Assembly (NCBI GenBank): GCA_910577365.1
Contig: CAJTMU010000118.1
Span: 1 to 6,003 of the forward strand
From: an uncultured Oscillospiraceae bacterium
GTDB taxonomy: Bacteria; Bacillota; Clostridia; Oscillospirales; Ruminococcaceae
Reading direction: 5' to 3'
DNA length: 6,003 nt
The notes under the pieces were generated by a model, which saw only the letters and a list, made by a program, of their open reading frames with translations, searched no databases and was not told the origin of the DNA. The position numbers were made by a program, and so were the translations under genes. Positions 1 to 5,578 of the stretch are shown piece by piece. The first letter of the stretch is position 1. Each line of letters begins with the position of its first letter.

Positions 1-1
1 C

Positions 2-268
2 ATGTTTGCCGGAGTGATCTGGGGCTGCTGCAACTATATGAACGCGTTGTATGAGATTCATCATACAGTGGCATACAGACAGGTTGTTGAGGGACTTCAG
101 AAGCTGATAGCGGACAACGGTCTTAAGGAAAAGGTGGAGCTGGGCGGCACTTTCTGCATCGGCAACTGCCGCAACGGAGTATGCGTTACCGTAAACGACA
201 GCGTGTTCTCCGTTTCTCCTGATACAGTTGAGGACTTTTTCAAGACAGAGGTTCTCGCAAAGGTATAA
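2..268 (+). CDS. (2Fe-2S) ferredoxin-like protein, thioredoxin fold (HydC/NuoE-like), 5' end uncertain
   Basis: The C-terminal two thirds resemble the small thioredoxin-like (2Fe-2S) ferredoxins (COG1905/NuoE-like) that accompany [FeFe] hydrogenase operons. Visible features are a helix RQVVEGLQKLI (residues 26-36), the motif FCIGNC giving C52 and C56, a further C61, and the family-typical tail FSVSPDTVEDFF. These proteins normally hold a [2Fe-2S] cluster with four cysteines, a first C-x4-C pair near the N terminus and this second C-x3-C pair. The first pair is absent here: residues 1-25 match nothing I expect and have only C9 and C10. The ATG at position 2 lies at the window edge, so the true start may be upstream, at the internal ATG at 38, or lost through a frameshift. 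The gene probably ends an operon, since a hairpin terminator follows the TAA (266-268). The family assignment is fairly secure; the start and cluster competence are not. Confidence 0.7.
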   Translation: MFAGVIWGCCNYMNALYEIHHTVAYRQVVEGLQKLIADNGLKEKVELGGTFCIGNCRNGVCVTVNDSVFSVSPDTVEDFFKTEVLAKV

Positions 269-288
269 ATTACATAATTGCGTCATAA

Positions 289-337
289 AGAATTTCAGCG
301 GGACACAACACCGCTGAAATTCTGCTGTTATAATTTT
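289..337 (+). terminator. Rho-independent terminator after the ferredoxin-like gene
   Basis: A perfect 13-bp inverted repeat (289-301 with 311-323, core AATTTCAGCGG / CCGCTGAAATT) encloses a 9-nt loop. It begins 20 nt after the stop codon. The downstream stretch GTTATAATTTT (327-337) is only moderately T-rich, so termination may be partial, but the hairpin is strong and well placed. Confidence 0.7.
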
Positions 338-456
338 AAATGCAAATTTCGGGCTACGAAAAATATAGATTTTATATGTGACTTTGACTTTTGGTTTTAA
401 TACCTTTGGGTATAAGTTGAAACATCGTTTCTGATGCGTTTATCAAATTTTATGTT

Positions 457-486
457 TTGTTACCTTAAAATTTTTTGGCATATAGT
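457..486 (+). promoter_or_regulatory. Candidate sigma-A promoter for hydS
   Basis: TTGTTA (457-462) and TATAGT (481-486) are separated by 18 nt and match the sigma-A -35 and -10 consensus at 4/6 and 5/6 positions. Transcription from here would start near 493 and give a ~350-nt untranslated leader. In AT-rich DNA such matches arise by chance. A weaker alternative, TTGGTG (582-587) with CATAAT (604-609), lies closer to the conserved leader. Confidence 0.3.
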
Positions 487-583
487 ATTGGAACAGAAAT
501 CTTTCGAGGAAAAAGAGTAAAACCAACAAAGACAGGAATTTTTCTCACCCATAAGGTTTAAAAATAAAACAGCAAAAAATATT

Positions 584-592
584 GGTGTAACA
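584..592 (+). promoter_or_regulatory. Short motif GGTGTAACA upstream of the hydS leader (copy 1)
   Basis: The 9-mer GGTGTAACA lies 70 nt before the conserved CCCACGCATGAATT block of the hydS leader. The same 9-mer occurs 64 nt before that block ahead of hydA2. It could be a regulator site or the remnant of a longer duplication. The match is short and has no partner protein in the window. Confidence 0.25.
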
Positions 593-647
593 ACTTGGAG
601 CCACATAATAAATCGTTAAATCAAAAGCGCCGAAAGCCGACGTAAAG

Positions 648-842
648 TGAACACCCACGCATGAATTTTCCGCAAGCCGGTAAGTTTTGCGCAACAATCG
701 CTTAATTGTTTAGAATAGTATGTGGCGATTGCGCAAAACTTTATAGCGCAGCGGAACGGAGCTTTATCGGCGGACTAACGCAAACCACGCAAAACGTTGT
801 TTGCGCGGTGAGGAAAATTCTTTTAGATTAAGGAGATCGAGT
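648..842 (+). promoter_or_regulatory. Structured 5' leader of hydS (copy 1 of a duplicated cis-regulatory RNA candidate)
   Basis: This ~195-nt stretch is homologous by eye to 3809-4012 ahead of hydA2; both begin at TGAA..CCCACGCATGAATT and end at the ribosome binding site. It can fold into three elements: a closing stem of 9 perfect pairs (663-671 with 812-820); a long hairpin of 13 perfect pairs (682-694 with 729-741, core TTTTGCGCAA), extended by four pairs (698-701 with 725-728) past a 3-nt bulge; and a hairpin of 10 positions with one mismatch and a 7-nt loop (779-788 with 796-805). The closing stem ends 9 nt before AAGGAG, as expected of a leader that controls translation. It matches no riboswitch class that I recognise. 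That it acts as RNA rather than as DNA sites is inferred. Confidence 0.65.
830..835 (+). promoter_or_regulatory. Ribosome binding site deciding the hydS start
   Basis: AAGGAG lies 7 nt before ATG 843 and so favours this start over the in-frame TTG at 801. The TTG would add 14 residues and falls inside the leader hairpin. The hydA2 gene has the same arrangement, which supports the choice. Confidence 0.85.
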
Positions 843-2519
843 ATGACCGAGTTCTTGAAGCTGAAAAAATCCAACTGCAAAAACTGCTATAAGTGTATTC
901 GTCACTGCCCCGTCAAGTCGATAAGATTTTCGGGAAATCAGGCGAATATTGTAGGGGACGAGTGTATCCTCTGCGGACAGTGCTTTGTGGTTTGCCCGCA
1001 GAACGCCAAGGAAATAGCGGACAGCACGGAGCGCGTTAAATATATGCTTAAATCAGGCGAAAAGGTATTCGTCAGCATTGCTCCCTCATTTGTGGCTAAC
1101 TACGACGGAGCAGGGATAGAGGCTATGGAAAAGGCGCTGAAGCAGCTCGGATTCGCGGGCGTTGAGGAAACCGCCGTAGGTGCTACGATAGTCAAGACAG
1201 AATATGAGCGGCTGATACGCGAGGAAAAGCGCGACATCATCATCTCCTCATGCTGCAGCTCGATAAACCTGCTTATACAGAAATATTATCCGCAGGCGCT
1301 GCCCTATCTGGCGGACGTTCTGTCCCCCATGCAGGCGCATTGTTTGGATATAAAGAAGCGCTATCCCGATGCAAAGACGGTGTTTATAGGTCCGTGCGTC
1401 GCCAAGAAGGACGAAGCTGCAAACTGGTCGCAGTACACCGATGAGGTGCTGACCTTTGAGGAGCTGACAAACTGGCTGAATGAGGAAAATATCACCATAG
1501 ACAAGACAGTTGACAGCACCGAAAAGAGCCGCGCAAGGCTGTTCCCGACCACTGGCGGTGTACTCCAGACCATGGCTGAGCGCAATCCGGAATATACATA
1601 TCTCGCATTTGACGGCGTGTCAAACTGTAAGGGAGTGCTTGAGGAGATTCTCGACGGCGGAATGCATAAGTGCTTTATTGAAATGTCGGCTTGCATAGGC
1701 AGCTGCGCGGGCGGTCCGGTAATGGAAAAATACCGTCATTCTCCCGTGCGCGACGCGGTCACCATAACACGCTACGCAGGCAAGGAGGATTTCGAGGTCG
1801 TACAGCCTGACAAGGAAACTCTGCACAAGAACATGACGTTCCTCAACACAGGCGCGGCAGTGCCCACCGAGCAGGAGATCGCTGCGATACTGCGCCGTAT
1901 GGGCAAGGTGCGCAAGGAGCAGGAGCTGAACTGCGGAAGCTGCGGCTATAACACCTGCCGCGAAAAGGCTATTGCGATATTCCGCGGCAAAGCGGATATA
2001 TCCATGTGCCTGCCTTACCTTAAAGATAAGGCGGAGAGCTTCTCGGATAATATCATAAACAACACGCCCAACTCTATAATCGCGCTTAATGAAAATCTTG
2101 AGGTTCAGCAGATAAATAAGTCTGCGCTTAAGCTTATGAATATCCCGCGCGCCTCGGACGTTATGGGCGAACAGGTGATACGTATACTCGACCCTGTGGA
2201 TTTCATGGAGGTAATGAGTACAGGCAAGGCTATTCGCGACGAAAGAAAATATCTCGCGGAATATGACTGCTATGTTGAGCAGACCATTATCTACGATGCA
2301 GAGTATCACATTATAATCTGCATTATGCGCGATGTGAGCGATATGGAGCGTGAGCGTGAGAAAAAGGAGAATATGTCGCACACCACCGCTGCCATTGCGG
2401 ACAAGGTAGTTGAGAATCAGATGCGAATCGTTCAGGAGATAGCATCGCTGCTGGGCGAAACCGCGGCTGAAACCAAGGTCGCGCTTATGAAGCTGAAGGA
2501 GTCGATCGCAGATGAATAA
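843..2519 (+). CDS. hydS: Sensory [FeFe] hydrogenase with PAS domain (group C, HydS-type)
   Basis: The product is a 558-residue cytoplasmic protein probably sensing H2 or redox state. Two [4Fe-4S] motifs come first (C12-C15-C18-C22 and C41-C44-C47-C51). The hydrogenase domain (about 70-310) has H-cluster motifs SSCC (C137, C138), GPCVAKK (C185) and EMSACIGSC (C284, C288). A further cysteine motif, C-x2-C-x4-C-x16-C (C364, C367, C372, C389), resembles the FeS domain of sensory hydrogenases. A PAS domain follows (about 400-500), then a charged helical, probably coiled-coil tail (500-558). This domain order is that of group C hydrogenases, thought to signal rather than turn over H2 quickly. Active-site motifs differ from catalytic enzymes: CCSS replaces the usual CCP, and Gly replaces Met before PC185. 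The start is ATG 843. The stop overlaps the phosphatase gene, suggesting that the phosphatase is its output partner. The ligand and signalling mechanism are inferred. Confidence 0.93.
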   Translation: MTEFLKLKKSNCKNCYKCIRHCPVKSIRFSGNQANIVGDECILCGQCFVVCPQNAKEIADSTERVKYMLKSGEKVFVSIAPSFVANYDGAGIEAMEKALKQLGFAGVEETAVGATIVKTEYERLIREEKRDIIISSCCSSINLLIQKYYPQALPYLADVLSPMQAHCLDIKKRYPDAKTVFIGPCVAKKDEAANWSQYTDEVLTFEELTNWLNEENITIDKTVDSTEKSRARLFPTTGGVLQTMAERNPEYTYLAFDGVSNCKGVLEEILDGGMHKCFIEMSACIGSCAGGPVMEKYRHSPVRDAVTITRYAGKEDFEVVQPDKETLHKNMTFLNTGAAVPTEQEIAAILRRMGKVRKEQELNCGSCGYNTCREKAIAIFRGKADISMCLPYLKDKAESFSDNIINNTPNSIIALNENLEVQQINKSALKLMNIPRASDVMGEQVIRILDPVDFMEVMSTGKAIRDERKYLAEYDCYVEQTIIYDAEYHIIICIMRDVSDMEREREKKENMSHTTAAIADKVVENQMRIVQEIASLLGETAAETKVALMKLKESIADE

Positions 2520-3684
2520 TTTATGTGCAGATATCGGTTGGAAAAGCCTTAACCATGTCGGAGAGCAGCTTTGCGGCGACCATATTGATATTATCGACGC
2601 GGGTGACGAATCCACGGTAGTGGTGCTGGCGGACGGTCTAGGTAGCGGCGTTAAGGCGAGTATTCTCTCCACACTTACTTCAAAAATAATCGCCACAATG
2701 ACATCTGAGGGAATAGCACTTGAGGAGTGCGTGAGAACAATAGCCGCCACCCTGCCCATCTGCAAGGAGCGCAACGTTGCATATTCCACCTTTACCATAA
2801 TCCGCATTATCCGCAACGAGGAAGCGGAGATAATCTGCTACGACAATCCCGACGTGATAATGTACCGTGAGGGAAAATATGAGGATATTCCGCTCCAAGA
2901 GATGAATATTGACGGAAAAATTATACATAAGTCGAGAATAAAGCTTCGTGAAAATGACGTGTTTATCGCCATGAGCGACGGATGTATTCACGCGGGTGTG
3001 GGAATGTCGCTTAACTTCGGCTGGGACAGGGCACAGATTGCGGAGTATATGGAGCCTCTTGCAGAGGTTGGCTTTACCGCCAAAACGCTTTCCACAATGC
3101 TGACGGATAAATGTCTTGAGCTGTACGGCGGAGAGCCGGGGGACGATACCACTGCATGCACCGTGAAGATACGCCGCCGTCAGCCTATGAATCTGATGAT
3201 AGGTCCTCCGTCGGACAGGAACGACTGTGACAAGATGGTGTCGCTGTTTCTCTCTAAGGAGGGAAAGCGGATAGTCTGTGGCGGTACTACCTCAACGATA
3301 GTCGCAAATTATCTGGGAAAGCCTATACTTCCCGAGCTTACTTATTTTGATTCGGATATCCCTCCAACGGCAACTATTGAGGGTATAGACTTGGTGACGG
3401 AGGGAGTTATCACGTTCAGCCGTGTGCTTGAGTACGCAAAGGACTACCTTGAAAACAACGAGGAGTACAAAAAGTGGAGCTACAAGCAGGACGGCGCGTC
3501 GCTAATCTGCCGAATGCTGTTCGAGGAAGCGACAGATATCAATTTCTGCGTGGGCAGAGCCGTCAACCCTGCACACCAGAACCCGAATCTGCCTATCACT
3601 TTCAATATCAAAATGCAGCTTGTAAACGAGCTGTCGGAGTGCCTGAAAAAGATGGGCAAGAAGATAAAGGTAAGCTATTTTTAA
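2512..3684 (+). CDS. SpoIIE/PP2C-family serine/threonine phosphatase, putative HydS output
   Basis: The 390-residue soluble protein has a SpoIIE-type PP2C phosphatase domain at about residues 1-222. Metal-binding motifs are visible in order: LADGLGSG (D41, G42), MSDG (D156, G157) and GDDTT (D211, D212). Such enzymes are Mn/Mg-dependent and usually dephosphorylate anti-sigma-factor antagonists or similar Ser/Thr phosphoproteins. Residues 225-390 form a C-terminal domain, including a glycine-rich segment CGGTTSTIVANYLGK, to which I can give no function. ATG 2512 overlaps the hydS stop by 8 nt and has AAGGAG at 2496-2501, so the two genes are probably translationally coupled. SpoIIE phosphatases are known neighbours of group C hydrogenases. 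I therefore infer that HydS controls this enzyme. It is not sporulation SpoIIE itself, as it lacks the large N-terminal membrane region. Its substrate is not encoded in the window. Confidence 0.9.
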   Translation: MNNLCADIGWKSLNHVGEQLCGDHIDIIDAGDESTVVVLADGLGSGVKASILSTLTSKIIATMTSEGIALEECVRTIAATLPICKERNVAYSTFTIIRIIRNEEAEIICYDNPDVIMYREGKYEDIPLQEMNIDGKIIHKSRIKLRENDVFIAMSDGCIHAGVGMSLNFGWDRAQIAEYMEPLAEVGFTAKTLSTMLTDKCLELYGGEPGDDTTACTVKIRRRQPMNLMIGPPSDRNDCDKMVSLFLSKEGKRIVCGGTTSTIVANYLGKPILPELTYFDSDIPPTATIEGIDLVTEGVITFSRVLEYAKDYLENNEEYKKWSYKQDGASLICRMLFEEATDINFCVGRAVNPAHQNPNLPITFNIKMQLVNELSECLKKMGKKIKVSYF

Positions 3685-3706
3685 TAGACAGCTTGTAAAA
3701 AAGCTA

Positions 3707-3737
3707 TTGCAACGCAATGTTGAAGCAAAATTTTTTT
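3707..3737 (+). terminator. Candidate terminator of the hydS-phosphatase operon
   Basis: TTGCAAC (3707-3713) can pair with GTT (3719-3721) and GCAA (3725-3728) across a 3-nt bulge, with loop GCAAT. A run of seven T follows (3731-3737). The stem is short and interrupted, but the T tract and position 22 nt after the stop fit an intrinsic terminator. It would separate hydS from the hydA2 unit. Confidence 0.45.
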
Positions 3738-3750
3738 GAAAGTCTGAGGC

Positions 3751-3759
3751 GGTGTAACA
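3751..3759 (+). promoter_or_regulatory. Short motif GGTGTAACA upstream of the hydA2 leader (copy 2)
   Basis: The same 9-mer as at 584-592, here just upstream of the hydA2 promoter candidate. The similar distance to the duplicated leader suggests either a shared regulator site or a longer ancestral duplication. The evidence is slight. Confidence 0.25.
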
Positions 3760-3768
3760 GAGTGAGCT

Positions 3769-3798
3769 GTGTCAGGCGAATCACGAAAAATTTATAAT
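3769..3798 (+). promoter_or_regulatory. Candidate sigma-A promoter for hydA2
   Basis: A perfect -10 hexamer TATAAT lies at 3793-3798, with GTGTCA (4/6 match) 18 nt upstream as -35. The predicted start, near 3805, falls within a few bases of the 5' edge of the conserved leader (3809). The transcript would therefore begin almost exactly with the structured RNA. The weak -35 would suit an activated promoter. Confidence 0.55.
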
Positions 3799-3808
3799 CA
3801 ATATAAAC

Positions 3809-4012
3809 TGAATGCCCACGCATGAATTTGCCGCAAGATTGAAAGTTTTGTGCAACAATCGCATAAATGCTTAAAATAATATGTGGCATTTTGCGCATAA
3901 CTTTAAAGCGCAGCGGAACTAAGTGCAGCGGAGCTTTATAAGCGGGCTGGCGCAAACAACGCTTTGAGTTGTTTGTGTGGTGCGGAAAATTCTTTTAGAT
4001 AAAGGAGATCTT
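3809..4012 (+). promoter_or_regulatory. Structured 5' leader of hydA2 (copy 2 of the duplicated cis-regulatory RNA candidate)
   Basis: This is homologous to 648-842 and keeps the same fold despite many base differences. The closing stem has 12 positions with one mismatch (3824-3835 with 3981-3992). The long hairpin has 14 positions with one mismatch and one G-T wobble (3842-3855 with 3891-3904). The third hairpin has 10 pairs including one wobble, and a 7-nt loop (3951-3960 with 3968-3977). Wobbles replace C-G or G-C pairs of copy 1 in two stems, as expected if RNA pairing is maintained. A 13-nt insertion gives a local repeat of GCAGCGGA (3911-3918 and 3925-3932). The conserved block TTCTTTTAGAT runs into the ribosome binding site. 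The function and any ligand are unknown. Confidence 0.65.
4001..4007 (+). promoter_or_regulatory. Ribosome binding site deciding the hydA2 start
   Basis: AAAGGAG lies 5 nt before ATG 4013. An upstream in-frame GTG at 3977 would add 12 residues but lies in the leader and would translate the closing stem and the ribosome binding site itself, so ATG 4013 is preferred. Confidence 0.88.
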
Positions 4013-5452
4013 ATGCAGACTAAACTTTATAAATTTGATACCAAGGTGCAGTATCTTAAGTACAAGGTGCTGCGCGAGGTGGCTCGCGAGGCTTGGAACG
4101 GAACGCTTCTGGAAAATATTCTGGATATACCGAAGATAATTGTTCCGGGCAAGGAGCCGACGATGCGCTGCTGCGTATACAAGGAGCGCGCCATACTTGA
4201 GGAGCGCGTTAAGATAGCTATGGGCGGCGACAAAAGTAATCCCAATGTTATACAGGTTATAGATATAGCCTGCGACGAGTGCCCTATGGGCGGCTATGAG
4301 GTCACAAACGCCTGCCGCGGCTGCCTTGCGCACCGCTGTCAGGATGCCTGCAAGCGCGGCGCTATCTCATTTGACCATAACCAGAAAGCGGTAATCGACA
4401 AGACAAAATGCGTTGAATGCGGAATGTGCGCCAAGGTGTGCCCATACACCGCGATAATGAATTTCAAGCGTCCCTGTGTCAACGCCTGCAAAGTAAAAGC
4501 TATCTCTATGAATGAGGACAAGGCGGCGACTATCGACAATGAAAAGTGCATCTCCTGCGGCGCGTGCGTTTATCAGTGCCCGTTCGGCGCTATCACCGAC
4601 AAGAGCTTTATTATAAACGTTATAGACCTTATCCAGAAGAGCGAGAACAATTCAAAGTATAAGGTATACGCTGTCGTGGCGCCCACTATCGCCAGCCAGT
4701 TCTCCTACGCAAAGCTGGGGCAGGTGGTAAAGGGTATAAAGGAGCTTGGCTTCCACAGCGTGGTTGAGGCGGCTCTCGGCGCGGATATGGTGGCGTTCTC
4801 GGAGGGAAGAGAGCTTGCTGAAAAGGGATTTCTCACCAGCAGCTGCTGTCCGGCGTTTGTGGATTACATCAAGAAAAATCACCCCGATATGGTTGAAAAT
4901 ATCTCGCACAATCTCTCTCCCATGGCTTCGATAGCGCAGTACATAAAGAAAACCGACCCTGACTGCAAAATCGTTTTCATGGGACCCTGCACCGCAAAGA
5001 AGATGGAGTTCCAGAAGGAGGAGGTTCACCCCTATATCGACAGCGTTATCACATTTGAAGAGCTTCAGGCTCTGTTTGACAGCAAGGATATCAACATTAC
5101 AGAGCTTGGCGAGGAGCTGCTTGACAACGCATCTTATTACGGCAGAATATTTGCGCGCTGCGGCGGTCTTTCCGACGCGGTACAGGAATCTCTCAAGGAA
5201 CAGGGCATCGAGTTTGACCTTAAGGCAACGTCCTGCAACGGTATTGAGGAGTGCCGTGTGGCGCTTATCAAGAAGTCCAAAAACCTTACCGATTCCAACT
5301 TTATTGAGGGCATGGCATGTGTCGGCGGCTGTATAGGCGGCGCGGGCTGTCTTACTCACGGCGAGAAGAATAAGGCAGAAGTGGATAAATACGGCGAAGA
5401 AGCCCATGAAAAAACCATCACCGATGCTATTAGCATGGTAACAATGCTTTGA
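4013..5452 (+). CDS. hydA2: Monomeric [FeFe] hydrogenase, group B (HydA2-type)
   Basis: This 479-residue cytoplasmic enzyme should catalyse reversible H2 formation, probably with reduced ferredoxin. The N-terminal half is cysteine-rich: C87, C90, C101, C104, C109, C113, C133, C136, C139, C143, C155, C159, C179, C182, C185 and C189 suffice for four [4Fe-4S] clusters. The last set (C179-x2-C-x2-C-x3-C) is a classic ferredoxin motif leading into the catalytic domain. H-cluster motifs are intact: TSSCCP (C278, C279), GPCTAKK (C326) and EGMACVGGCIGG (C436, C440). The first cysteine of the CC pair is the usual proton-relay residue. The long N-terminal region with CRGC-x4-C-x3-C fits the group B1/B3 family rather than the group A enzymes. 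It has its own promoter and terminator, and shares a leader type with hydS, suggesting joint control. The maturases HydE, HydF and HydG are not in the window. Confidence 0.95.
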   Translation: MQTKLYKFDTKVQYLKYKVLREVAREAWNGTLLENILDIPKIIVPGKEPTMRCCVYKERAILEERVKIAMGGDKSNPNVIQVIDIACDECPMGGYEVTNACRGCLAHRCQDACKRGAISFDHNQKAVIDKTKCVECGMCAKVCPYTAIMNFKRPCVNACKVKAISMNEDKAATIDNEKCISCGACVYQCPFGAITDKSFIINVIDLIQKSENNSKYKVYAVVAPTIASQFSYAKLGQVVKGIKELGFHSVVEAALGADMVAFSEGRELAEKGFLTSSCCPAFVDYIKKNHPDMVENISHNLSPMASIAQYIKKTDPDCKIVFMGPCTAKKMEFQKEEVHPYIDSVITFEELQALFDSKDINITELGEELLDNASYYGRIFARCGGLSDAVQESLKEQGIEFDLKATSCNGIEECRVALIKKSKNLTDSNFIEGMACVGGCIGGAGCLTHGEKNKAEVDKYGEEAHEKTITDAISMVTML

Positions 5453-5480
5453 CGGATATTTCAGGTATTATAAATGATTT

Positions 5481-5512
5481 AAAAGCCCCCCCCTTAAATC
5501 AGGGGGGCTTTT
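5481..5512 (+). terminator. Strong intrinsic terminator after hydA2
   Basis: AAAAGCCCCCC (5481-5491) pairs perfectly with GGGGGGCTTTT (5502-5512), enclosing a 10-nt loop and ending in a T run. It starts 28 nt after the hydA2 stop. An alternative pairing, GATTTAA with TTAAATC (5476-5482 with 5494-5500), overlaps the same hairpin. Confidence 0.92.
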
Positions 5513-5520
5513 CGCTGCTA

Positions 5521-5549
5521 TTGACAAAGTATTTTGTTTGTGGTATGAT
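5521..5549 (+). promoter_or_regulatory. Strong sigma-A promoter with extended -10
   Basis: A perfect TTGACA (5521-5526) and TATGAT (5544-5549) are separated by 17 nt, with a TGG immediately before the -10 (extended -10 element). Transcription would start near 5556. The -35 box begins 9 nt after the hydA2 terminator, so the two units are tightly packed but separate. Confidence 0.9.
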
Positions 5550-5578
5550 AAATATAAATTTGAGATAGGAGGGTTTTA

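Larger units (their letters stand above)
338..647 (+). other. AT-rich intergenic region upstream of the hydS leader, no gene seen
   Basis: I see no credible coding sequence here. The longest ATG reading frame (434-520, 28 codons) has no ribosome binding site and a non-protein-like composition. The stretch holds a small palindrome ATACC-tttg-GGTAT (400-413), a possible promoter (457-486) and a short motif at 584-592 that recurs upstream of the hydA2 leader. Such a long AT-rich gap is compatible with regulatory DNA for hydS, but no known operator (Rex, Fnr, CcpA) is clearly present. Confidence 0.5.

Noticed and set aside
46..66. In-frame-1 TGA near the missing cysteine of the ferredoxin-like gene as a selenocysteine codon
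   Set aside because: Frame 1 meets another stop shortly downstream and has no second cysteine, and no SECIS-like hairpin is obvious. A degraded or shifted N terminus is simpler.
457..474. Rex operator-like TTGTTA...TTAAAA
   Set aside because: Only the left half-site fits. The right half lacks the TTAACAA/TTCACAA needed for a Rex palindrome.
476..491. Possible sigma-54 promoter (TGGCAT...ATTGG)
   Set aside because: The GG is present, but the invariant GC 10 nt later reads TG, and no enhancer-binding regulator is in the window.
434..520. 28-codon open frame upstream of hydS
   Set aside because: It has no ribosome binding site, lies in very AT-rich DNA and overlaps the promoter candidate. It is best explained by chance.
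801..842. TTG 801 as start of hydS
   Set aside because: It lies in the leader hairpin, and the extra residues would be encoded by the closing stem and the ribosome binding site. ATG 843 has AAGGAG at 7 nt.
648..842. Assignment of the duplicated leader to a known riboswitch (cobalamin, FMN, Moco, SAM, T-box)
   Set aside because: None of the signature conserved boxes of these classes is visible, and the stem arrangement does not match them as far as I can judge by eye.
1620..2816. Long antisense open frame (398 codons) opposite hydS and the phosphatase gene
   Set aside because: It spans two well-supported genes on the other strand, its translation has no recognisable domain, and no ribosome binding site is evident. 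It is a shadow of the codon bias of the real genes.
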